Source: Lentisphaerota bacterium (lineage in GTDB: Bacteria; Verrucomicrobiota; Lentisphaeria; Victivallales; Victivallaceae). From it: a stretch of DNA of 64,000 nucleotides. The notes under the pieces were generated by a model. It was not told where the DNA came from. It searched no databases and worked only from the letters and a program-made list of their open reading frames with translations. The DNA is taken from NCBI GenBank assembly GCA_015061725.1, contig SUVX01000002.1:55120-119119 (forward strand), given 5' to 3'. This document shows, in pieces, positions 38,801 to 48,300 of the stretch. Each line of letters opens with the position of its first letter. Within the stretch, counting starts at the first letter, position 1. The position numbers and the translations under genes were made by a program.

Positions 38801-40804
38801 CATATAACCGCTGTTGTAAATTTTACTCTCAGAAGAGATACCGCCGTTGACATACAGCATACCACCGGAGTAAACATCCGCCGTCCCCCGACCGTCACCG
38901 CAAATATACATTTTCCATTGATCGGTAAGTGAAGCCTTCATCGTTGCAGCAGAGGAAACCAGCGTTTCCCCATGGTACAGCAGAATCTGATCCTCTTTTT
39001 TGTAACTTAAAACCAGATCTCCGTTTTCAAATGACAGACTGAAAGAATGGGCTTTCCATGCAGAGGCATTGAGAGAAATCACATTATCACTGTTGCTCTG
39101 CGTGACATTGACGGTAAAGTTATCCATAACATCAGCGGAATAACCGTCAACAAGGGTATAGACAACATCTTTTTTCAGCTCTTCGTTGAAATGAACATCA
39201 ATGACACCGCCTGCGGCATCATAAAGACTTGTTTCCATTTCGGCAGTATCAGCAACAATCAAAGCCCCCTGCTCTTCCGGAGAGTAAGTCATGTCCATTT
39301 TCAGACTCAAGGAATCCTTCTCAGCCGCCACTTTACCGCAAAGCAGAGAACCGTTGGTGATGGTCAGAGAATTGCTGCCTCCACCCAAATCAATATCTCC
39401 GAAAACAACAGAACCGTTTGAAATGGTAATAACATCATCTCCGCTGCCTCCGGCAAGCGCGGTTCCTGCGGCGGCACTCCGGATACCGGAATCAAAATCT
39501 GAAAGCAAAAGAGAGTCTTTTTCTGTTACAACTGAAGCTATACCGGAAAGACCGTTCTCCAGATATCCGGCAAAGATCCAGCTGTTGTCAAGCGTCATAT
39601 CAAGAGTCCGCGCCTGAACAGAAACAACATCTTCTGAATCGTTATTGACGGCAAGGCTGACGTCTTTCAAATCAAATTCCATGTCGCGGGAAGAAACAAT
39701 ACCGGCAACATCAGTTGAAACATAATTGATATTGAAATTTATAAATTCAAGATCGACATTTGAAGTAAAATCCACTCTTGAAGTCATGGAAAGAGTTTTT
39801 CCTGCCAGTTCTCCGGCAAAGTCAAAAGTGGTGGACTTATCATTCTGGATATGGTTGATACGCTCCACACCCCGCAGGAAAGAGCCGCCGGTATATTCGC
39901 TTGAATCATTGCTGACCAGAACTTTGATATCCGGCGAAATATCAATATTGACATAGGAGATGTTTTCATCTTTCAATTCTTTGACGGTATACCATTTGGA
40001 GTTAGAAGCAAAAATCCCCCAGCCGTAATTGATATGATACTCATATTCTCCGCTGGTGCTGTTGAAACGGTATCCATCCATATAAATAGCATGTCCCGGG
40101 ATACCGACACGGACAACTTCACCGTAGTCAAAGTTTTCTCTGAGAATTGAAAAAGCGGTTTCGGTCAACTCATGACATTTTATCTCTTTTCCTTCTTTGT
40201 CCGTTGTGGTATATTCAGAGAAAAACAGTTCTGAAACAGGATGACGATCCGTCCAATTTTTATCATAAGCCTCAGCGGCAATAAAGTAATAACTGTCAAA
40301 TCCGGCTGCCTCGAAAACATCAGCATTGGTTCCGTCGGTATACACAGACACCTTCCAGATTGTTGACGTACTGTCGGCATACTCCGAATGATTTTTCAAA
40401 CCGCAGTAAAAGTTCAAAGCGGCAATGAAATCACCACTGGTAAGTTTTTGGGAAAGATCACCTGAAAGCAAACCGTTGATTGTCTCAATGGAAGCTTCTC
40501 CGTTAGTCGGATTGGAAGTTGCGTGATATTCAGTATCATCCCCCTCCAAATAATAAAAATCCTCACTGGAAACGCTCAACTCCAGTTCATATCCTTTTTC
40601 AAGCCAGTAATAAAGCAGCTGGGAGTCTGCGGTATTGCTGCAGCCGGTTACAGAGTGAACTGTACCCTCGCCGCCAATCAAAGGGCAATACTGATTGTAG
40701 GTATAGCCCGTCAGAGCCGTCTGTTTTCCGTCAATACTGACGTAAATCGTACCACTCTGATTCCACAGTGTGGAAGTTAAGATAACACCGTCATTATTCG
40801 CCAT
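35888..40804 (-). CDS. C10 protease / AIDA-type repeat / Fn3 / RTX mosaic surface protein
   Basis: This 1638-aa protein has no signal peptide. Residues 1-300 match a peptidase C10 (streptopain-like) domain: GCSNTADSQLLYYW with Cys55, VGIPGHAIYMDGY with His238 and HINYGWG with Asn259/Trp262. About 640-1020 is a run of 19-aa-class strand-loop-strand repeats (NSGGKMTVSGGV, NSGGIVNVEKGG), the passenger repeats heptosylated in AIDA-I and TibA. Fn3-like domains occupy about 1125-1300 (DTTPPDAPV, DREAPDQPE). About 1480-1550 are RTX Ca-binding nonapeptides (GGLGHDVIW, GGCGNDIISGG, GGSGHDRLHGG), and no beta-barrel follows. RTX repeats with no signal peptide suggest type I secretion. ACGGAGGCT precedes the ATG. 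It starts 20 bp after the heptosyltransferase gene. Confidence 0.82.
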   Translation of the reverse strand: MANNDGVILTSTLWNQSGTIYVSIDGKQTALTGYTYNQYCPLIGGEGTVHSVTGCSNTADSQLLYYWLEKGYELELSVSSEDFYYLEGDDTEYHATSNPTNGEASIETINGLLSGDLSQKLTSGDFIAALNFYCGLKNHSEYADSTSTIWKVSVYTDGTNADVFEAAGFDSYYFIAAEAYDKNWTDRHPVSELFFSEYTTTDKEGKEIKCHELTETAFSILRENFDYGEVVRVGIPGHAIYMDGYRFNSTSGEYEYHINYGWGIFASNSKWYTVKELKDENISYVNIDISPDIKVLVSNDSSEYTGGSFLRGVERINHIQNDKSTTFDFAGELAGKTLSMTSRVDFTSNVDLEFINFNINYVSTDVAGIVSSRDMEFDLKDVSLAVNNDSEDVVSVQARTLDMTLDNSWIFAGYLENGLSGIASVVTEKDSLLLSDFDSGIRSAAAGTALAGGSGDDVITISNGSVVFGDIDLGGGSNSLTITNGSLLCGKVAAEKDSLSLKMDMTYSPEEQGALIVADTAEMETSLYDAAGGVIDVHFNEELKKDVVYTLVDGYSADVMDNFTVNVTQSNSDNVISLNASAWKAHSFSLSFENGDLVLSYKKEDQILLYHGETLVSSAATMKASLTDQWKMYICGDGRGTADVYSGGMLYVNGGISSESKIYNSGYMAVSGSGSAKNTGIYAGGTAVADNGFMESTVLSGGSLHILANGIVNGTVVYSGGKMTVSGGEADNTVINSGGKMTVSGGVVTSVALNSGGTAVLNGGVVSSATLNSGGKMDVLNGGVVSSATLNSGGKMDVLNGGVLNGAVVSSGAQLIVSSGAATGNLEISSGAVIGLDLAENTVFQGVRNGSSVAIQDGVLNGYAVENGGYLNVGAGTAASNTVAESGQLNVYADGTVANTVVNSGGIVNVEKGGTADLTSVNSGGKVNVRGSVQSATVNSGGIVNVFDAGSAENTLVYGSLENTGGTVSNTVVGSAGNAVIFSGGKGYNTVVSSGGTLAVSSGGAHYGSLFIDENAAVSAGTGAVIDFSLTGRTVEDDFLMTNIYNISGGCSFTITVSADISYGSYKLADGVGAFNKTISIGDGSVIWANLTVNGKGWRGNNSDYSLLETDDKLYLSITETDTTPPDAPVASADIRKITRNAVMVTAAFSQDTVLREYSFDEQVWHTYSGGIKFTENGKVYFRALDSFDNVSEVTCFEVSNIDREAPDQPETSSVDVKGTTAEIDWADSVDNGCAGLRGYRVRYSTSEFPEGAGQFVSASSISLQSLTVGTWYYQIQAVDNAGNFSDWSAVQSFTVSPAPEFTLQGSADIIQWNNVGGAEYFVEYSSGSGVLSLKTDGNSVDILGLPVGSYSWRVSADGGYWSDEASVSGKDSAGPQKFVSDADGNMDVFFARADGVWDKRHAAGHLGVGGIWQGTSERVLLDGKNRLTDVFGGSTDSNVLLLTDDRNGDALFLDDIFSAFGNEARLTQINEIRAGNGNDIIDLTSQRYDFAGDSIKIYGGLGHDVIWANKQKAIISGDAGNDRIIGGCGNDIISGGSGHDRLHGGGGKDIFCFGTNWGRDEVEQLDDGEITLVIENGSLDNWDAENRIYTSGNNSIQIFGDAKVSLVFEADSSLPEGVFSPAASEKIFEDKNKGMLA
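38401..38514 (-). repeat. Two identical 57-bp tandem repeats within the AIDA-type region
   Basis: A 57-bp unit beginning CGCCGTTCAAAACATCC at 38401 is repeated at 38458 with no mismatch seen. Each encodes one 19-aa strand-loop-strand repeat (NGGVVSSATLNSGGKMDVL). Identity at DNA level points to recent duplication, in contrast to the diverged neighbouring repeats. Confidence 0.85.
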
Positions 40805-40824
40805 TTTCAGCCTCCGTAGAAAAA

Positions 40825-42123
40825 TTATTCTGCTTCTCTGCTTTTGAAAGAGGGAATCTTTTTAATCGTTGTAATAACCTGTTCAGCGGAAATAAGTTTT
40901 GTACATTCAAAGTGTCTGTCTGTTCCCTTGTGACGCGGACACCACAGAAAATCGAAGTGGTCAAAATCCAGACGCATATCATTCCAGCAGCTGTGACAGG
41001 TGTGATAGTTGATGACCCGGTAGGGCGTTTCAAATTCATTGGTGGGATGCGTGAAGCCTGAAATCATCACAACCGGCACTTTACAGCACCAGGCAAGCCA
41101 GCTCAATCCGCTTGAAAGTCCGATGAAGAAATCCGCATCTTTGATCAGATTGATACGTTCCTGAAGCGGAATATCTCCGGTAAAGTCCTCGGCACCGTAG
41201 GGAATGAAGTTCCAGTTGAGTCCGGTTCCGTGAACCTTCTCTTTATCAATACACAGCACGCGGTAACCGTTGTCTTTCAGAAATTGAACGACCGTCATCC
41301 AGCCGTAAGGATTGTTCCAATACTTAGCCTGGCTGGAACTCTGTGCGGCGATACAGACATATTTTTCTTTGATCTGCCGGGGCGCAGAAAGATCAACGCG
41401 CGGCGGAATATCCGCAGGGTCAACGCCGAGAATATATCCGGCAGTACGGTGCAGTCCGATATAGCGGAAGTCAATCGGCTGATTATCAACATTGCCCTTG
41501 AAAAAGAGTCCCATGTAGTAACAGGCATAGGGTTTGTAATTTTTTGTTTCCTCCGGTCCGATAAAGGTGATATCCGGATACTGATTTTTGACGATTTCAG
41601 CGATCCAGGGCGTCATGACGCAGATAACTTTGCAGTTGTGTTTCTGCTGAAAACGCTCCACATAACTGAACCAGCCGATACTGTCGCCCAGAGTTCCGAC
41701 CGGCAGCTGAATCATCACTTCTTTATTGCTGCAATCGTAATCGTGGGTAAAAATCGGTTCTTTGCCGCCTTTTTCGTGAATGATAAGCCTGAAACGGATA
41801 TAGAATTTTTTAACACTGGTCACATACGCGCCCGGTACGGTATCAGCGCTGTACAGGATGATTCCCGTATCAATATCAGTAAAAGTAACGTGATACTCTT
41901 TGCCGTTGTGCGGAAAAAGAATACGAATACCCTCATTGAAGTCAAAGCGGATACCTTCAACCGCCTCCATCGTTGGAATCTGCGGTACTTCTCCGTAGAT
42001 ACTCGGCTGTTTGGGCGGCTGAGCCGGAGCCGGCGCAGGAGCAGCGACAGCAGGCTGGACATTCGACGGAGTTATGCCGATGGAAATATCACCGACATTG
42101 TTATTGATTGTAAAGTCGCTCAT
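40825..42123 (-). CDS. Autotransporter-type O-heptosyltransferase (Aah/TibC family)
   Basis: This 432-aa glycosyltransferase resembles the Aah/TibC (BAHT) family, which adds ADP-heptose-derived sugars to strand-loop-strand repeats of AIDA-I and TibA. Seen: a Pro/Ala-rich N-terminus (VAAPAPAPAQPPKQP), a beta domain (FDFNEGIRILFPHNGKEYHV), SCNKEV-like DCSNKEVMIQLPVGTLGDSIGWF, IGLSSGLSWLAWCCKVPVVMI and the four-cysteine cluster C376-x2-C379-x15-C395-x11-C407 (NYHTCHSCWND, LWCPRHKG, HFECTKL), which in TibC holds iron. GAGGATT precedes the ATG. The adjacent downstream gene encodes exactly the repeat type this family modifies. No heptose-precursor genes are in the window. Confidence 0.85.
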   Translation of the reverse strand: MSDFTINNNVGDISIGITPSNVQPAVAAPAPAPAQPPKQPSIYGEVPQIPTMEAVEGIRFDFNEGIRILFPHNGKEYHVTFTDIDTGIILYSADTVPGAYVTSVKKFYIRFRLIIHEKGGKEPIFTHDYDCSNKEVMIQLPVGTLGDSIGWFSYVERFQQKHNCKVICVMTPWIAEIVKNQYPDITFIGPEETKNYKPYACYYMGLFFKGNVDNQPIDFRYIGLHRTAGYILGVDPADIPPRVDLSAPRQIKEKYVCIAAQSSSQAKYWNNPYGWMTVVQFLKDNGYRVLCIDKEKVHGTGLNWNFIPYGAEDFTGDIPLQERINLIKDADFFIGLSSGLSWLAWCCKVPVVMISGFTHPTNEFETPYRVINYHTCHSCWNDMRLDFDHFDFLWCPRHKGTDRHFECTKLISAEQVITTIKKIPSFKSREAE

Positions 42124-42375
42124 AAGGAATCCTCAAAAAAAACAATTGTTCCACAAAATATAATTTGAAGTTAATGTATCACCTCTGAAAAAAAATTACA
42201 AGAGATAAAATCCGATTCCAGATAAAAAAACATCATTTTCCCTGTTGAATTTCAGGCATTTTCACACAAAAAACATCTGAAAGAAAAGGCTCTGTTTCCT
42301 ATATGGGTAGATATTACCGACGGGGAACTGTTCTTACTTTTAAAATATCTCGCTTTTCTTGAAAAGGGTTGGGGT

Positions 42376-42429
42376 TTGGGGAAGGGAAAAACCTCTTTTC
42401 TCGTGAAAAGAAGTTTTTCCCTTCCCCAA
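42376..42429. repeat. Long perfect palindrome, copy 1 of a dispersed family
   Basis: 17-bp perfect arms (42376-42392 and 42413-42429) begin TTGGGGAAGGG; inside them CTTTTC / GAAAAG forms a second stem round TCGT. The same layout, with purine-rich left arm and CGTGAAAA centre, recurs at 63942-63997. It lies in the 400-bp gap between the heptosyltransferase and UPF0210 genes, which otherwise holds only AT-rich sequence and a terminator. Read in one frame it gives GEGKNLFSREKKFFPSP. Confidence 0.8.
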
Positions 42430-42469
42430 GAGCCATCGACCCTTATCGGGAACAGCGCGAAAGAAAAAA

Positions 42470-42497
42470 GCCCGGTAGAGACTTGACTCTGCCGGGC
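42470..42497 (-). terminator. Terminator of the UPF0210 gene
   Basis: On the minus strand GCCCGGCAGAG / CTCTACCGGGC (one G-T pair, 6-nt loop) is followed by TTTTTT, 28 bp after the stop codon. Confidence 0.85.
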
Positions 42498-42525
42498 GGA
42501 AATGTCCTGAAATTTCTGAAAAAAC

Positions 42526-43884
42526 TCAGTTCTTCAAACTCTGAATCGGAGCGGGAATACGTCCGCCGCGATGGATGAATTTTTCGGGACTTCCGGTTTT
42601 GATGGGCATGACGGGGGCTTCTCCGAGAAGACCTCCGAAGTTGATGGTATCTCCGACCTTTGAACCGTAGGCGGGAATCAGACGCGCCGCCGTGGTTTTG
42701 AAGTTGACCACACCGATAGAAAGTTCATCGGCGATGATTCCTGAAATCGCTTCGGCGGAGGTGTCTCCGGGAATGGCAATCATATCCAGTCCGACGGAGC
42801 AGACGGCAGTCATGGCTTCAAGTTTTTCGATGGAGAGCATACCGCTGCGGGCGGCGGCAATCATACCGGCATCTTCTGAAACGGGAATGAATGCGCCTGA
42901 AAGTCCGCCGACCTGACTGGATGCCATGACGCCGCCCTTTTTCACGGCATCATTGAGCATGGCAAGCGCAGCAGTGGTACCGGGACAGCCGCACTGTTCC
43001 AGCCCCATGGATTCCAGAATATATGCCACAGAGTCCCCGATCGCCGGAGTCGGTGCAAGAGAGAGGTCAACGATACCGAAAGGAACGTTGAGTTTTTCGC
43101 TTGCGGCAAGCGCGACCAGCTGTCCGACACGGGTGATTTTGAATGCGGTCTTTTTGATAAGTTCAGCAAGGTCCGCCAGACTGCAGTCCCCTGCCCTGCG
43201 GATGGCAGATGCAACCACACCGGGACCGGAGACACCGACGTTGATGACCGTTTCAGGTTCTCCGACACCGTGGAAAGCTCCTGCCATAAAGGGGTTGTCT
43301 TCGGGAACGTTGGCAAAAACAACCAACTTGGCACAGCCGAGAGAACCGTTGTCGCGGGTGAGATATGCCGTCTCTTTGATGATACGTCCCATCTGGGCAA
43401 CGGCATCCATGTTGATACCGGCTTTGGTTGAGGCGGCATTGACAGAGGAACATACTCTCTCTGTGGAAGCAAGCGCTTCGGGGATGGAGTCAATCAGCGT
43501 GCGGCTGCCGTTGGTAAAGCCTTTCTGAACAAGTGCGCTGTATCCGCCGATAAAGTTGATTCCCAGTTCGCGGGCGGCTTTATCCATGGTTTTGGCGATA
43601 TTGACCACACCGTCGCGGTCAAGTCCCCCCGCCATCAGCGCAATGGGCGTTACGGACACACGTTTATTGATAATGGGAATACCGTAATATTTGCTGATTT
43701 CCTCACCCGTCGCGACCAGGTTGCGGGCGGAGGACATGATTTTATCATAAATTTTATCGCAGAGACGTTTGGGATCATCACTCTGGCAATCGTAGAGAGA
43801 AATACCCATGGTAATGGTACGGATATCAAGGCACTCCTCGCGGATCATGCCTATTGTCTCGAGAATATCTTCAGTGGCAAGCAT
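42526..43884 (-). CDS. UPF0210 (PFL) family protein
   Basis: This 452-aa protein of the UPF0210/DUF711 family starts at [22 protein letters not shown] precedes ATG 43884, and the longer upstream frame is not credible. Seen: [75 protein letters not shown] and [15 protein letters not shown] fold related to pyruvate formate-lyase has been described for the family, but its reaction is unknown. It is 19 bp downstream of an ACT-domain protein; this two-gene pairing is conserved in many bacteria and suggests ligand-controlled activity. Confidence 0.9.
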   Translation of the reverse strand: MLATEDILETIGMIREECLDIRTITMGISLYDCQSDDPKRLCDKIYDKIMSSARNLVATGEEISKYYGIPIINKRVSVTPIALMAGGLDRDGVVNIAKTMDKAARELGINFIGGYSALVQKGFTNGSRTLIDSIPEALASTERVCSSVNAASTKAGINMDAVAQMGRIIKETAYLTRDNGSLGCAKLVVFANVPEDNPFMAGAFHGVGEPETVINVGVSGPGVVASAIRRAGDCSLADLAELIKKTAFKITRVGQLVALAASEKLNVPFGIVDLSLAPTPAIGDSVAYILESMGLEQCGCPGTTAALAMLNDAVKKGGVMASSQVGGLSGAFIPVSEDAGMIAAARSGMLSIEKLEAMTAVCSVGLDMIAIPGDTSAEAISGIIADELSIGVVNFKTTAARLIPAYGSKVGDTINFGGLLGEAPVMPIKTGSPEKFIHRGGRIPAPIQSLKN

Positions 43885-43903
43885 GGTATTATCTTTCTCC
43901 GGA

Positions 43904-44173
43904 TTAGATATGGTGCATACTGTTGAAAATATCTTCGTGCATCGCCTGAATCTGCAGGGAATTTTTTGTTCCCAGCGTTGCCATGCGGTCCACAAATTCA
44001 GTGAACGGAATGGAAATATCAGAAATATCCGCAATCATGATCATCGTGAAATAACCGTTGAGAATGGTCTGCGAAATATCACAGATATTGACCCCGCAGG
44101 CGGCACACTCGGTACTGACTTTTGCAATGATTCCGACGGAATCCTTACCGATAACAGAAATAACAGCTTTCAT
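43904..44173 (-). CDS. ACT-domain protein (UPF0237)
   Basis: This 89-aa single ACT domain begins [20 protein letters not shown] and continues [22 protein letters not shown], the UPF0237 pattern. ACT domains bind amino acids and other small ligands. AGGAGGATT precedes the ATG. It is directly upstream of the UPF0210 gene, its usual partner, and about 30 bp downstream of the EamA transporter gene, so all three may share one transcript. Confidence 0.92.
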   Translation of the reverse strand: MKAVISVIGKDSVGIIAKVSTECAACGVNICDISQTILNGYFTMIMIADISDISIPFTEFVDRMATLGTKNSLQIQAMHEDIFNSMHHI

Positions 44174-44203
44174 ATTGAAAATCCTCCTTTGATTTCAGAT
44201 TTT

Positions 44204-45094
44204 TTAATTTGTACCAACAGTCTCCTGAGTTTCCTTTTTTCCGCAGATGATGACAACGACGGAAGAGAGGATGCAGATAATTCCTGCAAGAAGCGCCCAG
44301 GTGAATTTTTCAGAAAAACACAGCACACCGATTACAACCGCCGTCACCGGCTCCAGCGCGCCGAGAATGGCTGAACGTGTCGCACCGATATATTTGACGG
44401 CAACCGCGATCAGCCAGAAAGACAGCAGCGACGGAAAAAATGCCAGTCCCAGCGCATTGCCCAGAGCCTTGACCGAGGGCAGCATTTGCAGATCAACATT
44501 CAGCACGGCAAGAAAAATCAGCGCACCGATTCCCATGGTATAAAAGGTCAGCGTTTCGGACGCAAGTTCTTTTAAGCGGGTGACTTTGAGAATAACGATA
44601 TAAATTGCATAAAAGAGCGCAGACATCATCACATAAAATACGCCCAAACCGTTGACCTGAGCGCCCTCTCCCGGACGGCATAAAATACCGACTCCGGCAA
44701 GGGCAAGACAGGTTGCAGCGACAACGGAAACAGTCAATTTCTCTTTGAATCCGGCAATCATGATTCCCGCAACCATGACAGGATACACAAACATCATCGT
44801 CGCACCGATTCCGGAATCCATGATTTTGAAACTTGAAAACCAGGCAAGACAGGTGAGTGCCAGCAGAATACCTCCTGCAATCACATGCGGCAGAAGTTTC
44901 AAATCAAAAGTAAACTTTTTTCTGCTGACAAGCATCCAGAAGCCCAGCATCAGAGAAGCAAAGAAAAAGCGGTAAAACAGAACAGAAAGCGGCTGTACAT
45001 TTTCCTGATACAAGCGTATTCCGAAAAACGGATTCATCCCGAATGTCACAGCAGAAACAATGCCTGCAATATAACCTTTAAGAGAACTGTTCAT
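44204..45094 (-). CDS. EamA/DMT-family transporter
   Basis: This 296-aa inner-membrane protein has about ten hydrophobic helices in two EamA halves (GIVSAVTFGMNPFFGI, then LPHVIAGGILLALTCLAWFSSFK and ALFYAIYIVILKVTRLKEL, and LGALEPVTAVVIGVLCFSEKF near the end). The drug/metabolite transporter superfamily exports or imports small metabolites such as amino acids; the substrate is not evident. The ACT-domain gene that follows suggests an amino acid link (inference). It is preceded by a perfect-spaced promoter and a leader of about 100 nt with two palindromes. Confidence 0.88.
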   Translation of the reverse strand: MNSSLKGYIAGIVSAVTFGMNPFFGIRLYQENVQPLSVLFYRFFFASLMLGFWMLVSRKKFTFDLKLLPHVIAGGILLALTCLAWFSSFKIMDSGIGATMMFVYPVMVAGIMIAGFKEKLTVSVVAATCLALAGVGILCRPGEGAQVNGLGVFYVMMSALFYAIYIVILKVTRLKELASETLTFYTMGIGALIFLAVLNVDLQMLPSVKALGNALGLAFFPSLLSFWLIAVAVKYIGATRSAILGALEPVTAVVIGVLCFSEKFTWALLAGIICILSSVVVIICGKKETQETVGTN

Positions 45095-45113
45095 CTTCAG
45101 TAATTCAATATAT

Positions 45114-45228
45114 TAAACACTTGTTTATTAAAAACCGTTAAAAGGTGAAAAAACGGACTGTTTTCTGCAAAAAACGCTCACAGAAACAGTGTTTAACATA
45201 ATATACACTCAAGACAACAAGTTGTCAA
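45114..45228 (-). promoter_or_regulatory. Promoter and palindromic leader of the EamA operon
   Basis: Minus strand: perfect TTGACA (45228-45223), 17-bp spacer, TATATT (45205-45200). Two AAACA/TGTTT palindromes lie in the leader: AAACAGTGTTT (45184-45194) next to the start site and TAAACACTTGTTTA (45114-45127) about 20 bp before the ATG. Together with their TTAA flanks they could pair with each other in RNA or be bound by a regulator. Confidence 0.5.
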
Positions 45229-45263
45229 TCAAAAGATGATAAAATAATACGCTCTCAGAGGGT

Positions 45264-45293
45264 AAAAAAAATCCCCCGCATTTTGACGGGGGA
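45264..45293 (-). terminator. Terminator of the 1230-aa secreted protein gene
   Basis: On the minus strand TCCCCCG / CGGGGGA with an 8-nt loop is followed by a T8 run, 16 bp after the stop codon. Confidence 0.8.
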
Positions 45294-45308
45294 CGGAGGC
45301 GTTATTGT

Positions 45309-48300
45309 TTATTTCAACGGAACCAGCAGCATGAAGTTATGTCCATCTAGAGGTGCTTTGGCAAGTTCTGAGCTTGAATACACTTTATTTGTCCACAAAT
45401 CTTTGAACTGTTTTGCCGGAGGAATTTCAAGTTTCTTCCAGTCAAAGACAAGAGCCGTCGGAACCGTTTTTCTGTTGGTGTTGACCACGCAGAAAAGATG
45501 ACTGTAAGGGGCAGTTTTATCCAGTTTATACCAGGATACTTCCACTTTGGGGGCGCTTTTGGCAACGGGCTTGATCCAGTAGCCGTAGAACTTTGCTTTC
45601 TTCAAATTCAGTTGCTTCCTGATGTCCCGCAACTGGAATGAAGGCGTGACATCTCCGAGGCTGTATGGACCGGGCTGGTTATCGTAAAGCACACATGCTG
45701 CCAGAGAACGGATGTGCAGTTCACGGGAGAACAGCCGGTCGCTTTTCGGCTTGCCTTGCAGCCCCCCGACTCTGGAGTGCTGAAAGAGATTCTGGAGCAT
45801 CATACCGCGGATCTCACAGTTCCAGGCTGATTGATAAGCCTCCGGCGTAATGCCTTCAAAGTATGCCCATTCCGGATTGACGCTGACGGGAGTGTACATT
45901 TCCTCACCCGGCATCCAGTAATCCGCAAAACAGTGAACAAAGGGAAAGTATCTGTTATGAGAATGCAGTCCGAATCTGCGGCCGTATTTCTGGTGGATCT
46001 TTGAAATCCGCAGCATGAACTCCCGCAAGTGGAAAATCGTTCCCGTTGAAAAAGTTTTACCGAAAGCATCTTTACCGCTGCAGCCGTGGAGCGCATTTGT
46101 GCAGTTCTTAACTCCGGCAATATCAAAATAGCAGCCGTCCAGGTCGGGATAATTTTTGTAAAGCTGATCCATATTCCACGCTTTCCAGTCACCGGCAAGA
46201 GTGTGTCCGCAAGTGGGTTCAATGAGATACTTTTCCTTTGAAACAGGGTCACGGGCCTCCCAGGCAAAGCCGGGAAGAGTGGCGCAGGCTTTATAAAGAT
46301 AATCATAAGCCGGATCGGGTTTTCCCAGATGAGAGGGCATACTGTACATATAGTTTTTCATTCCCCGCTTGTGCAGACGTTTCAGTGCTTTGCCGAATTT
46401 TTCCGGATGAGCGGGAATGGCGCTCACCACGCCCAAACAACGCTCCGGATGTTCGCGTACCCAGCCCTCTACGAGCATGGCATAGTCCACCCCTTTGCGT
46501 CCCTTTCCGGGAAAGATGTGACGGGCGCCGGAAATAATCTCGCGCTCAGAGTAATCCACTCTCTTGGGCGGCGTTGCCTGCAGAACCATGGAATACTTCG
46601 CCGTTTGAGTCAATTTTGCCGGACGTGCCAGTATGTTGATATTAACAAAAGCCTCTTGGGCATTGCGGGTTACAACAACATTATCTTTGTTGGGATCAAT
46701 AATCCAGTTGGCATCGCTGTCACAGCTCCAGGCGATACCATTGACCACACCGGTCAGCCAGAGCAATCCATTGTTTTCTCCGGGACGCCATTTCAGCAGC
46801 AGCCGGTCTTTTTTCCACGGTTTGAAAACCGGGACAAGGGCATATTTTGCCGCATCACGGGGCATATTCCAGGTCAGACCAAGTTTTTTCAACTCAAGTG
46901 TTCCTGCGGGCGTAAGAGAAATATCAAAACGGTACATACCGTCAAACCAGACCTGTCCTTTGATTACAGCTTTACCGCCGTCAAAGGTTCCGTCGGCAGA
47001 CAGTTCCACATAGTCGCCGTGATTTTTGCCGAATCTGACTTGACTCCACTTGATCGCCTTGCCGTTGACCAGAAACTGCGGCTGACGGGTCAGGAGTTTT
47101 TCGCCTCTTGAAGTCATCTGAACAGGGAACGGACCTTGAGAAAAATCGTATTCACGGTCAAGAACTCTGACCTTTTTGCCGTCAACTTTTACTTTATGCC
47201 ACGGTTTGGGAACAGAGTGATCAATACCGACTCTTGCATGTATCTTTGATAAATCAGGATAACGGAATTTTTTGCTCAGCGTGTGAGGACCGAATTTTAC
47301 CGTTACATCATAAGTCTTTCCGGCAGGGAGATTTTCAGGAATGGGCAAAATAACTTCACATTCACCGCGATTTGAAGAAAATTTCTTTGAAGAATAAACT
47401 TTTCCATCGCCGGAAAGCTCCACAACACCTGACCCCTTTTGCGTGCCGGATGCTGAAAAATTGACATGACAGTCGATCGTCCGCGTGACGCTGTTGCCAA
47501 GAATATTCATCAAAAGCGGCGGATTGACGATAAAATCCCGGTAATAGGCATAAAGCAGTTTGCCTTTTTTTGTTTTGGCAGTAACGGACAAATCAACTTC
47601 TCCCGCTGAAAGCGTGCGGCTGAACGTCTGATATTTTGTTCCCGCTGAAACAAGATCGCATTGTGATTTGACTCCGGGGGCAGATTGAAATTTCACATCC
47701 AGTTTGCCGTTTTCAAGCTCTCCCAGTTGCGTAATGCCGATGAATTTTCCTTTTCCTCCCAGTTCAATGGTTCCCAGATAACGTTTGTCACCGAATCCGC
47801 GCGTATCCGTCTGCGGCTGACTCCAGGAATAATATCTTCTGGTGTCGGAACTTTCGGTCACTCCGAAGTTGACAGGCATCGTTTTTCCGGGATTCAGGTC
47901 CGACAGCGGAATCACCATCTTCACGCGCCAGAAGTCTTTATTGCGGGAAGTTTCAACCTTGATGCCGGAGTTCCATTTCGCATTGCCGTTGAGCGCATCA
48001 AAAATACCACCGGCGGGATTGGCAATGAACTGCCGGACTTTTCCGTCCTTGCCGACAGCATGAAATTCAGCGGAGTCCTCCATCCACAAGTGACCGTCAC
48101 GCCGCGTGATCTGGGCATTGACATTTTTATCGGGGACAAAGTAATCCAGAACGAGATTTTCCTTTGTCTGCGATACTTTAACATACGCTTCAAGCGGCTT
48201 CTGATACTTGCCGGGGAACTGAGCAGAAACCGGCAGTATTGCAGGAATACGGGCAAAAGGCTTCTTTATCTCTTTTTTGGACGGAAAATATTTTTCGTAA

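Noticed and set aside
37740..38900. CRISPR-like regular repeats
   Set aside because: The regular period of 57 bp is the codon repeat of the strand-loop-strand region of the 1638-aa protein, in frame and without spacers.
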